Under the pieces are notes generated by a model, which ran no database searches, was not told where the DNA came from, and saw nothing but the letters and a program-made list of their open reading frames with translations. DNA of 64,000 nucleotides, from the NCBI GenBank assembly GCA_947095585.1, contig OX352761.1:34625777-34689776 (forward strand), written 5' to 3'. Position 1 is the stretch's first letter; every line of letters starts with the position of its first letter. Below, in pieces: positions 20,584 through 31,556 of the stretch. This stretch comes from Nephrocerus scutellatus (lineage: Eukaryota; Arthropoda; Insecta; Diptera; Pipunculidae). The translations under genes were made by a program, and so were the position numbers.

Positions 20584-20945
20584 AAATTCTCTATATTAAC
20601 TTCGCGTGCCCGTGGCTGGCTGGCTGGTGGGCAGAATCTTGTGATCCATTTTTAACACACTTCCTATAAAGTCCGATTTTATTCAAACTTGGCACACATG
20701 TGTATTTCCCATGACAATACTTTCTATTTATTTGGGGCACCTCGGGCACCAGGGTCGGGGGGCTCCCATATAAATTTTTTAAAAAATTTACCCGATTTTC
20801 TTCAAATTTTATACGCATATGTATCTCCGATGCACAACACTTTTTGTAAAAATTTGGAAGTAATCGGGCCCAGGGGTCGGGGGGGCACTCATACAAATTT
20901 TATAAAAAAAATACCCGATTTACTTCAAATTTTATGGGTTTTTTT
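20583..20945 (-). mobile_element. H-family element (H3)
   Basis: Inverse orientation: it starts TAAATTCTCTATATTAACTT, has CGTGCCCGTGGCTGGCTGGC, three monomers, and ends at AATTTTATGGGTTTTTTTTT, which lacks the final GTTG. It sits exactly between two inverse CR1 pieces, inserted in a T/A run. Confidence 0.85.
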
Positions 20946-22170
20946 TTTTTTTTAAGTTTGCGCACGCGAAAAGGGGTTCGGACCCTTATTATGCTCGGCT
21001 ATATGTTGGCACAGCGTTGGCTTTAAGGAAAAGGCGAAGAAAAGAATGAGGTAGTTGGCAGAGCATTCCCATACGTGTTGTACGGCTGAAGAACGAATCC
21101 CAGAACTTAACTCTACTTCTGAAGATGGTCTTATCGGTAAACTGATGAGCATTTAGAGCACAACGAGTATTGCGGTTGAATTCAAGGAGAAGTGGCATGT
21201 AACTGGCTATTTCTCTTGAGCACCGCTGGTGGAAGAAACGATAAAAGAGTGACAAGCAGGATTTCGCAATGTTTTCGTCACCGATAAGTTTTATCGCACG
21301 ATTTTTTATTCTATCTAGATGATCCAAGGTGGTTTTAGACGCACCAGACCAAATATGACAATTGTACTCAAGTTTCGGGCGAATAAAAGCCTTGTAGATA
21401 GAGCCAGAGGGAGTGAAATATTTCTTGCACCGGGTTAGAAAACCTAAACATTTCGCACCATTTTTGGCGACGGTAAATATATGGTCATTCCAACGAAGCT
21501 AGTCGTTAACGCATATACCGAGTATTGCGAGTTTCCTCTATGCAAGTGGATAATGGCATGGGAATTAGGACTCGCTTAGACGACAGGAGACAGCATTGGG
21601 TTTTGGAAGCGTTAAATTCTACTCGATTGTATTCTCCCCATTGTATTATGCTGTCTAGGTCAGAATTTAACGTGCTTAACATACGAAGTTGTTTGAGTTC
21701 CACATAAGAAGTGGAGGGACGTTCCTAAAACTTATATGAGAAGCTGAGAGTGAGAGTCAGCGAAAGAGTGAATTGGATTAGAAGTCACAGATAAGAGATC
21801 ATTAATAAAAACGAGAAAGAGTGTCGGGGACAAAACAGAACCCTGGGGAGCGCCAGCATTTATGTGATGCATTTCGGACTTAAAACCGTCCAATACAACT
21901 TGAATGGAGCGGTCCAGAAGATAGCTTCTAATCCAATGAAGAGTTTTTCATCGACTCCATAAGCACGCATTTTGGACAAAAGAGCTTGATGCCAAACTCT
22001 GTCAAATGCTTTGGAAATATCGAGTGCAACAGATTTGCTTTCACCAAGTTGATGCAAGGACCAGTTCCACTGTTCGGTGAGGGGAATGTTGCCCACGAAA
22101 TCCGTACTGCTGGTCACGAAGGATTTCGTTGGTTTCAGGATATTTCATGAGCTTAAACCTCTTAGCGTTT
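20946..22170 (-). pseudogene. CR1-like LINE, 5'-truncated, decayed
   Basis: The minus-strand RT is collinear with the 34.7-36.7 kb copy. It includes SKAFDRVWHQALLSKMRAY (22117-21860), the VPQGS block codons, LDSIIQWGEYNRVEFNASKT (21703-21506), and the C-terminal LDRIKNRAIKLIGDENIAKS (21327-20989). The 3' end is a T-run on the plus strand at 20941-20955, which is the element's poly-A. Frameshifts split it into at least four frames. The 5' truncation is near 22170, where an L2-like LINE begins. Confidence 0.85.
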
Positions 22171-22187
22171 CCAGCATCTGATTTTGT

Positions 22188-22860
22188 TAATTTTTTTTTT
22201 TATATAGAGACTTATTGCCAAGGGAGGACTCCCTGAATGACTTGCGTCACGGCAATAAGTTGGGCTAAGCCCTTTATTAAAATCTAAATAAAATAAAAAT
22301 CTAAGGAATGTGATTTACAATATATCACATTCCTCACGTTTGTAGCCGGTTTCAATTTATTTTCTGAAAATTCTCTCTGATTCATTGAAAAAGCAATACG
22401 AAAAACGAACACGAATTTAAAACGACACGAGTCCAAATACTTTTATCAATGAATCATGGTCAGGGAAAACTACAAAAACCTTGACCAAGAAAATATTACA
22501 AATTATAAAAATATTGTCAAAAATACTGATAAACAATTTTTTTTATTTTTTTTTAAATAAACAACTTATGAATACTTTATCCATCCTTCAAGAAGTTGTT
22601 AACGGCTAATTTGAAGGCCTGCAGATTATAAGATTCGTGAAACACGGGCTCGACCAATTGATTCCACATCGAAGAGACTCTCGGAAAAAAGGAGGATTTA
22701 AAGTGTTGGGTTCTACATGAAAAAAGTTTTAAGGCAAATCTGTGTTGATTGGACCTTAAACGAGTGTTTACGTTACTGAGAAAAGGACCTGGAACTAGAG
22801 AACGAGTTTCTAAACAACATTAAGACAATTTTGTAATTGTAAAACGACTTTCTTGTAAAA
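22188..22860 (-). pseudogene. L2/CR1-group LINE: C-terminus and 3' UTR
   Basis: On the minus strand from about 22810 to 22586 a frame reads RSLVPGPFLSNVNTRLRSNQ, FPRVSSMWNQLVEPVFHESY and LQAFKLAVNNFLKDG-stop. This is the conserved C-terminal WN-L-V block of L2/CR1 LINEs. The 3' UTR follows, with GGGCTTAGCCC, a hairpin CTTATTGCC/GGCAATAAG and another AGGAATGTGAT/ATCACATTCCT. It ends in a poly-A (plus T-run at 22188-22201). The same 3' UTR recurs at 32925-33137. Confidence 0.75.
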
Positions 22861-23184
22861 CACTGCGGCTAGCAGCACTCGACGACGACACTTTCACAAC
22901 TATTCAACTAATCGCCTAAGAACTGCCGCTCAATAAATGGCACTTGCAGCTTAAGCCTGCCGCTCCACTTTTTACCGCTCTATCGCTTGCCGCTTAGTGC
23001 GTGGCCTTAGCCTTACGCGGTGGAGACAATGACTGCAAAATGCTGAAGTGAGGAAAGTTCTGAAGCAAGTAGCTTTGACAACTTAACTGCTACTTCTGCT
23101 ATACACACCACAATTACTGGTTACTGAGGCAAGCGCTTTTATTTAACCTTGTCTTGTTTTGTAACCTGTTTAACATGTTTGTCT
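22861..23184. other. Unassigned, CCGCT-rich spacer
   Basis: Several TGCCGCT or CCGCTC motifs between 22920 and 23010; no gene or known repeat seen. Confidence 0.4.
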
Positions 23185-23415
23185 GTATTTTCGACTACTT
23201 TGAAGTCCTCTTTAACCACCTTTCATACGAGCTAAAGTGATAAAACTTTGTGTGTCTAAGTCCCAAAGTCCCAAATAGCATTTTTTATATTCCGCGTGTG
23301 ACGTATGTCGCGTTTCGCATGTGGCGCGTGTAATGGTTGGAAGTGTCGCCATTTTCTCGTTTTTTGAGGTCCTATTTAACCACCTTTCGCACGAAATGTT
23401 GGCTGAAATGTTGTA
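23185..23415 (-). repeat. Dispersed repeat R2, copy 2
   Basis: The reverse complement matches 1553-1705 (GGACCTCAAAAAACGAGAAA, GAAAGGTGGTTAAAGAGGAC). It contains an extra direct repeat of CGTATG/GTGTCGC-like words. Confidence 0.6.
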
Positions 23416-23965
23416 AACAGTTATTACCAAATAATACAATATAAAACGACTGTGTGGCGTATGGCGTGTTGCTTGTGTCGCTTGTGTCGATCTATACATA
23501 AAAGTTTGTACCCGAAAAATGAAGTTTTTTTTACATTTACATGGTTAATTAATTTTCTCGTCAAATTATTATGTTGAAAAGTAGTTAGTTATTTAGTTAG
23601 TTAGTTATGAGAATTAATGTGCCTCACAACGTTAAACTGCAGAGGTATTAAGAAGCTACAAAAAATCAGTAAAACTCGATTCGTGCAACGACTAATCAAA
23701 CTAGCCAGGCATGTATTGAGATTATTTAATCGCTTGTTACTTATTTTTGTATAGGGCTTATACAATTAGATATTAATAGTCTATTAACTTTTGTTCAATC
23801 TTTAGTATTATTAATAATAAAGAATCACAAAAAAGTAAGTAGGTATGTAATTATTTTTTTAATTCAAACCTAGGCAGGAACTTAAACTTAATCTTAGAAA
23901 AAGTTCTCAGGATGTCAGCAAACTAATTTTTTTTAACAAATTTTATTTGTATTGTTTTTGTTTTC
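23416..23965. other. Unassigned, no gene seen
   Basis: AT-rich; (TTAG)n-like run at about 23580-23605. No domain recognised. Confidence 0.4.
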
Positions 23966-24785
23966 TATAAATATATAATATAACTAGCTGTTCCCGGGTG
24001 CTTTGCTACCCGCCCACTGACGCCACGCCCACTTACACCCGCGTTTCCCAGCTGCCCCATCCCACTGACCCCCGCCAAATGATCTCCCGCCCACTGACCA
24101 CCCACCCATTGACCTCATACACACTGACCCACCGCCCACTAAACTCACACCCACTGACCTCACACCCACTGACCTCATACACACTGATCCACCGCCCACT
24201 AACCTCACAACCACTGACCTCCCGCCCATTGATCTCATACACACTGACCCACCAACTACTGAACTCACACCCACTGACCTAACACCCACTGACGCCGCGC
24301 CCACTTACACCCGCGTTTCCCGGATGCCCCATCCCACTGCCCCCCGCCCACTGACGCCACGCCCACTTACACCCCAATAACTAACCAACTCATCAATCCA
24401 GAAAACTATAGAATCGACACTTATACAGGCAAAAATATACAGTTGTTCGAATTTTCTTTATATGAAGATTATATACAGGGAAAACTTCATTTTCCACCCC
24501 AGCGCCACCTATCGGGTCCAAATTTTGTCAAAGACTTTCTTTTTATTTAAATATTATATGGTGTAAGTTTGAGCCAAATCGTTCTATAAATAAGAATTTT
24601 CAGAAAAAAAAAAACGATACCAGCGCCACCTAGTGGGGCTGAATTCACCTTTTAAACCTTGTCTGGACTTCCACAAATAATTTTAGACCAAAATTAGCCA
24701 AATCGGTTCAGCCGTTCTCGAGTTTTAGCCAGTCTAACGCACAGCAATTAATTTTTATATATATAGATATATATAAATATAAATG
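23966..24785 (+). mobile_element. Interspersed element with C-rich minisatellite
   Basis: It starts in (AT)n followed by ACTAGCTGTTCCCGGGTGCT. A degenerate 12-24 bp array follows (CACCCACTGACCTCA and variants, 24015-24375), then about 350 bp of body with GCGCCACCTA. It ends AAATCGGTTCAGCCGTTCTC, GAGTTTTAGCCAGTCTAACG and (TA)n. This start/end pair is common in insect repeats flanked by TA microsatellites; the class is not assigned. The 94- to 106-residue frames across it are low-complexity artefacts. A partial inverse copy lies at 45925-46020. Confidence 0.65.
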
Positions 24786-25695
24786 CCTGTTCCTGTTTTT
24801 TTTAGATTGCCTAGTCGGTAAAATTAATTGTCTTTAAAAATACATAAAAAGTCAAACGTTTAGGACTAGGAACTTACTCGATTCTAAAAAAAATTTGATA
24901 TCTTATCTAAGCTTTTCTCTAGCCTATTTCGAACCTTGTTGGTCTTCGGTGGTTTCTGGTGGACCAAGTGAAAGAAACAGACAAATTTTATTTCTGAAAA
25001 TTGAGTTGAAATTCTATAATGTCCGAATTTTCTAATTGCAAATTTGTTACTTTAACAAATTACTTCTGCTTGAGTTACCGTGTTTCTTATCATACCAATG
25101 TATTTGACATCCTAAGGTATTGAAAATGTTTAAAAATATGGTATGGTAAAAAGCATGCATGCATGCATGCATGTATAGCATTGATAATGAGGCACGAATG
25201 TTTGCAATTCTTTCTTTGTGTATTTGTTAGTTTGTAATATATGTAATCATATTTTACATTCATATAGTTTATATTAATTATTTTATAAAAAGTACAACTT
25301 GTGGCTACGATGAGTTTGACCTTATTAACTTGATAACAGAAACAGAGCAATATTAAGTATAAGTATAAATTATTTATAAGTAGTTATAGTTGCCAACACG
25401 TGCCGCGATATTTTTTTTTTCGAAAATGTATTGATCAAGTATTAACTAGAAGTAGTTAATACGAATAATTACTTACGTTTGATGATGCCTATAGGATGAT
25501 GATGTTTGGAAACGTACATGAGAGACTTAAGGGTTGCACTTAAATTAATAGTTTTGCGTCAACTTAATCAAAAACAACAACAACAACAACAACGAAAAGC
25601 AGTAAGGAAATTTTCTCGTTAATTAAAGATTGCACTCTTACAGCATAGCATGTTGGACTAGTGTTGAGCAATTTATAGTTCTTTATGTTTACATA
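24786..25695. other. Unassigned; microsatellites only
   Basis: Contains a (GCAT)n run at about 25154-25174 and an (AAC)n run at about 25570-25592. No coding signal. The 86-residue minus frame 25350-25090 has no recognised domain. Confidence 0.45.
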
Positions 25696-25696
25696 C

Positions 25697-25958
25697 GTGG
25701 GCGCCGTGGTTTAGTGGATAAGTGCATGGACTTCTGAGCAGGAGGTTCGTGGTTAAAATCCCAGTAACACACCAAAAGTATTTTTCACGGTCCCACCTCT
25801 CGCAAATATCTGACCAACGTCCGAGAGTAATAACTTGTCATGGAAAGCTTCTCAATTCGCCGTTCGGATACGGCATTATATTGTAGCTCCCTTCTATTTT
25901 TGTGCAAAAATATACATGCACAACACAAACACCGAATATTATTATTATTATTATTATG
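25697..25958 (+). mobile_element. tRNA-derived SINE with damaged B box
   Basis: The head GGGCGCCGTGGTTTAGTGG has an intact A-box region. The B box is altered to GGTTAAAATCC. The body is present, but the block before the tail is deleted: AACACAAACA runs straight into CCGAATATTATTATTATTAT. The B-box damage should abolish pol III transcription. Confidence 0.9.
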
Positions 25959-26874
25959 TTTACGACCAATTGAATACATTGAATTGAATACATTGGCCAT
26001 TAGCCAGCCCACATTGTACTCTTTTACTAAAAACTATGAATTTACAGCGGTAGCAAGTCCAGCTAAAAACTTTAAGAAGACTTTTCTAATTATGACATTC
26101 AAATTAAAATATTCATATTCCGTACAAACATTGATTATATTTATTGCATATGTTTTTTCAAAGAAGAATTACACTGCATACATCAGTTGTTTGTCAATGC
26201 AATGATTTCTTCATGAATCCCTGTTGTCTCTGTAGAAACTTATTCCATTTTTGCAGTTTTTCCACAGATACAGAAAAGTTGTTAGAAAAATGTAATGTAA
26301 TAGAAATTATTCTTATTACGAGTCCAGCCGTATCACGATACTCGTACGAATAAACGGACCCTTAGTTTGTATTATTTATTTAACTTCAATTGTTAATAAA
26401 CATATTTCTTATCTTTTTTAGGTTTGAAAATCACTAAAAGAAAAATTTGAGTATTACTGAAAGAAATGTTTGAGAATCACTGTAAAAGTTTTAATATAAT
26501 TGAATAATTCACTGCCCTTAAGGCTTATGTCACTGTTAAATGTTTGTTAATCACTGTATTAGTATACATACTGATAATATTTCATCACACATTTAGATTC
26601 GATGGTGCGTACGTGCGTGAGTAACAGTGGCAATTAGAATAATAGAAGGTTGTGAATAACCGCCGATTTAATGGACATTCCTCACTACAATTTTAAAATG
26701 TCTACGATAAACAGTCTGAACGGAACTAAAGTTATTCTACGATCAGTAACCATAAAAGACACTTGAATTTATTTCACACCTTTTTCCAGTTTATGTCCAT
26801 ATATTTATGTGGAATAAATAAAGTTATTTATTTAAGCATCTGTATGATACCCAGGCTAGGGAGATCTTACAACA
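25959..26874. other. Unassigned, no gene seen
   Basis: AT-rich. Repeated phrases GAAAAATTTGAG/GAAATGTTTGAG with ATCACTG occur at about 26425-26560. No recognised domain in the short frames. Confidence 0.4.
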
Positions 26875-27632
26875 AAATATATCCTCGACACGTAGAAAAT
26901 ACACATGTGTACAAAATTTGAAGAAAATCGGGTTAATTTTTTTTAAAAAATCACGACCTCGGGGCCCGCAGTCTCCAAAATTTTAACAAAAAATGTTGTT
27001 CATCTGAGATACATGTATATAAAATTTGAAGAAAATCGGGTTCATTTTTAAAAAAATTGTATGGGGCCTCACGACCTCGGGGACCGGGGTCTCCAACATT
27101 TTTACAAGAAGTGTTGTCCATCGGAGAAACACAAGTGTATGCAATTTGAATAAAATCAGGAATTTTTTTTATAAAATTTGTATGGGTGCCCCCAGAACCC
27201 GGGGCCCGATCACTCCCAAATATTTACAAAAAGTGGTATCCATCGGAGATACACATGTGTATAAAATTTGAAGAAATTCGGGTAATTTTTTTATGAAATT
27301 TGTATGGGTGCCCCCCCGACCCCGGGGCCCGATCACTCCAAAATATTTAAAAACAGTGTTGTCCACCGGAGATACACATGTGTATACAATTTGAAGAAAA
27401 TCAGATACTTTTTTTATAAAATTCGTATGGGTGCCCCGACCCCGGGCGCGATCACTCCCAAATATTTACAAAATTTGTTGTCTATCGGAGATACACATGT
27501 GTATAAAATTGAAGAAAATAAGGTCCTTTTTTATAAGATTTGTAAAGGTGACCCACGACTCCGGGGCACGATCACTTCCAAATATTTACAAAAAGTGCTG
27601 TCCATTGGAGATACACATGCGTTTAAAATTTG
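26875..27632 (+). mobile_element. H-family monomer array (H4), seven monomers
   Basis: Monomers repeat at 119-122 bp. Each has an ATCGGAGATACACATGTGTA-like core, AAATTTGAAGAAAATCGGGT and GTATGGG-TGCCCCC. Neither H terminus is present. The array stops at 27632, where RTE sequence begins. Confidence 0.9.
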
Positions 27633-28499
27633 AACACGGCTGCCCTTCGCAATGAAGAGACCAGAAACAACTACGGTCAAGCGATAGGACTCGCCCTAAA
27701 TGCAGGGAGATTAAGTCCTGGGGCTGAGAAGCCGGGCGTAGAAGAAAAATGGACACGCCTTAAGAATACTGTCATTAGTACTTCTGACTCCATTTTAGGC
27801 GTATGTAAGCCAGCGACTGAACGTAAAAATGTTGCGTACCGAGCAATGCAAGAATATCATGGAATGCGGGCACGCGAAGATGAATATAAAGAGCTCAGAA
27901 TATGGAAAAATATTTCACCGTCCATGAACTAGAACAGTACAGAGAGCGAGAACCACACCAGGCGCGGAAGTTCTACCAAAGAGTCCGCGGTATGACGCAA
28001 TATACACCGCGTTGCACATACTGCAAAGACAAAGAGGGTAATCTGATCGCCGATCTCAAAGGCATCTTAGAGCGATGGGAAGAGCACGTTCATGAGTTGC
28101 TTAATGGCCAGCTAAGTGAGGAATTGGAGGTTCCACCAATGACCGAGACCACACTATGCTGCCGTCACCAAGCATAGACGAAGTAAGCAGAGCGATAAAT
28201 CGGCTCAAAAATAATAAGGCCCCGGGATCAGAAGGTATCCCAGTGGAGCTGATTAAAACAGGAGACCTCGCAATAATATTTCTAGAATTTCAAAACTACA
28301 CCATCTTTGTATAGACTTTAAAGCCGCCTATGATAGCATAGCCAGAGTAGAACTTTATAAAGCCATGAGAGAATTCGGCATCCCAAATAAACTGACAAGA
28401 CTATGTAGGTTGACCATGACCAATGTTATAAGCCAAGTAAAAATATTTGGATCACTATCAAGCCCATTCAACATCTATAACGGGCTCCGACAAGGGGAT
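27633..28499 (+). pseudogene. RTE-like LINE (subfamily a), 5' part
   Basis: The plus-strand frames 27630-27932 and 27902-28177 read RLKNTVISTSDSILGVCKP, then EKYFTVHELEQYREREPHQA and GILERWEEHVHELLNGQLSE. The RT start (AINRLKNNKAPGSEGIPVEL) follows, then CIDFKAAYDSIARVELYKAM, with the first catalytic D in DFKAAYDS, and GSLSSPFNIYNGLRQGDD. The frame is cut at the RQGD block by a hAT element. A small deletion near 28265 removes some RT sequence. The 3' part resumes at 32056, but roughly 150 residues around YADD are missing. Confidence 0.85.
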
Positions 28500-29794
28500 G
28501 ACTGGAAATCCCGGGAATTTTTTCCATGTTCTAGTTTCCCGGGATTTTCGGGATTTTTTGCTTACATTTTGGAGTTATAATTTTCCAAATAGTGCCACTA
28601 ATATTTTTTATTTCGTCTGTATATGCCTGCTTAAAAAACACCATACATGAGTTTTTTATAAATTTATTGCATTCTAACAAGGACATGAAAACATACCAAC
28701 ATACTCATGTAAATAGCCTACATTTTCAAACAAAGTCTTATGACTAGAATATAAATGTTACATGTATTCTTAATTGGTCATAACAAAGGACAAACAAATT
28801 AGTTAGCTACCTCAACATAAATATTCATTTTAATAAAGAATACGTAAATTTAGGACTTGTTAATACAAAGCTATCTGATATAGGCATACATTTATCCGAT
28901 GTAGTAGTATCAACTACCGATAGTGCTGCCGTCATGGTCAAATTTAGCGATTATCTGGATACATTCACCAACTGTGCTATAATCACGGCATTCATTTAGC
29001 TGTTATTGGTGTTATTTATAAGAAAGATGAAGACATCAATCCCAGCCCTGATGAAATATAAATAATTGGAAATCGGCTTCCGATAACTTTTCTGAGTCTA
29101 AAGGCAGCGATGACCGAAGCGACGGTGATACTATGACGGTGATATGATTCGTTTTCATGGTAAGAAAAAAAATTTCTTTAAACTTTCATCAAAGAGAAAC
29201 TCCATTTTACAAGAACATGTCAAAGAGAAGCACGGAATTGAACTAGGTTTGCTACTAGATTGCAAGATTAGATGGAATAGCATTGTTTTATGATTGAAAG
29301 ATTTTTAAAAATTTCTGACTCAACTAAAAAGGCATTACATGATTTGAGTTCCCTAACATTACTCGATGACAATAATTTTTTTTTATCATATATTTTAAGC
29401 GCACTGAAGACGGTTATGTTAAACTAGCTGTTGAAGCGTTAGGAAGACGCGATGCAAATTTGGTTACAGCTGATGCGATTTTAAAATTTTTAGTTAATTC
29501 TTTGCGCGAAAATAATGATGATATTTCCAGAGAACTGTTGGATCTTTTGTCAATTTTTATTAAAGAACGAAGGAACCAAGATCTTGTGTCATTAGCAAAA
29601 TACCTTCAAACACGTCTTCCAAATCTGCAGTAATTCGTTATGCTCAACTGACTACCAGTAGATTATTTCGTAAGGAGGGAGACTGCGTTGAAATTGAAAA
29701 CGCAGACCAAAGAGAATATTTATCCGGTGAAGATAGTCAAACATTGAATATAACTGAAAGATTGACTAGTGCTATAAATGCAGCTCTTTAAAAT
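28500..29794 (+). pseudogene. hAT transposase, 5' part, broken
   Basis: The left end carries CCCGGGAATTTT and TTTCCCGGGATTTTCGGGAT, typical of the CCCGGGA-rich ends of some hAT elements. Coding remnants on the plus strand are LSDVVVSTTDSAAVMVKF with DYLDTF (about 28870-28980), then LLLDCKIRWNSIVL (29250-29290), LAVEALGRRDANLVTADAIL and LSIFIKERRNQDLVSLAKYL (29430-29630), then ERLTSAINAAL. The CKIRWNS block and the spacing are typical of hAT catalytic domains. Several frameshifts are present. At about 29795 it is split by an H element; the dimerisation domain continues at 31557. Confidence 0.75.
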
Positions 29795-31556
29795 AAAAAA
29801 AAACAACCCATAAAAATTAAAATTTTTCATCTAAATTCTCTAATCGCAGAGAAATTGATATGGGAGCCCTTCGATTCTGGGTCATTTTTTACTTTTTTTA
29901 TTTTTTTATTGTAGGAGAAAATCATCGAAAGAGACATTTGACATCAGATGTCAAATTTGAAAATGCTCAGATCATTTTATTCTGAGCACTTAGAGCACGC
30001 TCATACTCTGAGCAAATACACAAAAACACGAGCATTTTTCTTGAGAACTCTTTGACTGCTCTGAACTAATTTATGAAAACGCCAAATGACAGAATATTGT
30101 GAAAACTTGTTGTTCTATCTGTAAGTTGATATCGACAACAACAAAAACAACCTATAAAAATTAAAATTTTTCTTGTAAATTCTCTAATCGGGAATACACA
30201 CACACACACACACACACTGCGTGCTCGTTTTGTGGCAAAATCATTCACAAATGACGCAGCGGCAGCGAACAGCGCTGCTCACAAAGCACAGAGCTCAGAC
30301 TTTGCCGTGATCTGATGCGATATAGCGATATTTAAAAATTGTATATTGGGGTCCCAAGAGGCCGATCGCTCCAAATTTTTACAAAAAGTGTTTTCCATCG
30401 AAGACACACATGTGTACAAAATTTAAAGAAAATCGGGTAAATTTTGTAAAATATTTGTATGGGAGCCCCCCGACCCCGCGGCCCGAGGGGCCTCAAATTT
30501 TAATAGAAAGTGTTGTCTTGGGAGATATACATGTGTGCAAAATTTCAATAAAATCGGGCTGTAGGAAGTGGGTTAAAAATTGATCACAAGATTTGGCCAG
30601 CCAGCCAGCCAGCCAGCCAGCCACGGGCAAGTGAAGTTAATATAGAGAATTTAAAAACGACAGCAATAAGAATACAATTCAGTAAACCAGTAAGTAAAAG
30701 TTGAATTAAGCATAAAACATTTATGTCTCGTTTCATTTGCTGGGTTCATTTGTGCGTGAGCTAAGATTTCTCTCCCCCCACCAACAAAGCCAAGCAGCGC
30801 AGCCGACTGTGCACACAGTCATTGAAGTAAGACGGTATCTGATGTCACTATAAGAAATTAAAAAAATTTAAAAGGGCCTTGCGGCCGAACCCGGGGCCCG
30901 ATCACTACCAAATTTTAGAAAAAGTTTTGTTTATTGGGTATACACATGTGTGTAAAATTTTAAAAAAAATCGGGTAATTTTTATTTTAAATTTGTATGGG
31001 AGCCCCACGAACCCGGGGCCCGATCACTTCCAAATTTTTAAAGAAAGTATTGTCACTGGAAATACACATGTGTACAATGTGAAATCGGGCTTTAGGAAGT
31101 GCGTTAAAAATTGATAATTAAAAAGAAAAAATTGTATGTTAGTTACCCGACCCCGCGGCCCGATCGCTTCAAAAATTGTACAACAATTTTTGTCCATCGG
31201 AGATACACATGCGTATAAAATTTGAAGAAAACTTTTTTCATAAAATTTGTATGGGTGCCCTCCCGACCCAGGGGCCCGATCACTTCAAAAATTTTACAGG
31301 AAGTGTTGTCCATCAAAAATACACATTTGTATAAAATTTTAAAAAAATCGGGTAAATTTTGTAAAATATTTGTATGGAAGCCCCCCGACCCCGAGGTCCG
31401 AGGGGCCTGACATTTTAATAGAGAGTATTGTCACCGGAAATATACATGTGTGCAAAATTTCAATAAAATCGGACTATGGGAAGGGGGTTAAAAATTGATC
31501 AGAAAATCTGACCAGCCAGCCAGCCACGTGCACGCGAAGTTAATATAGAGAATTTA
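29795..31556 (+). mobile_element. H-family element inserted in hAT (H5, contains H6)
   Basis: The left end AAACAACCCATAAAAATT abuts the hAT frame and the right end GAAGTTAATATAGAGAATTT abuts its continuation, so both borders are defined by the broken hAT gene. The left body (29830-30136: GACATTTGACATCAGATGTC, GAGCACGCTCATACTCTGAG) and the body after H6 (30656-31100) match the inverse copy at 46088-46949. Two to three extra monomers lie at 31100-31400. A second H element (30137-30652) sits inside. Confidence 0.9.
30137..30652 (+). mobile_element. H-family element nested inside H5 (H6)
   Basis: The left end CAAAAACAACCTATAAAAAT carries the subterminal TAAATTCTCTAATCGG. An (AC)n run, GATCTGATGC, two monomers, (CCAG)6-like tract and GAAGTTAATATAGAGAATTT follow. 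The related copy at 46.6 kb has no insertion here: the flanks ATCGACAACA and AAACGACA are joined there across an A run. The insertion is therefore about 515 bp into an A-tract. Confidence 0.9.

Noticed and set aside
23984..24304. 94- to 106-residue open frames on both strands
   Set aside because: They translate the short C-rich tandem repeat in several frames and are low-complexity by-products.
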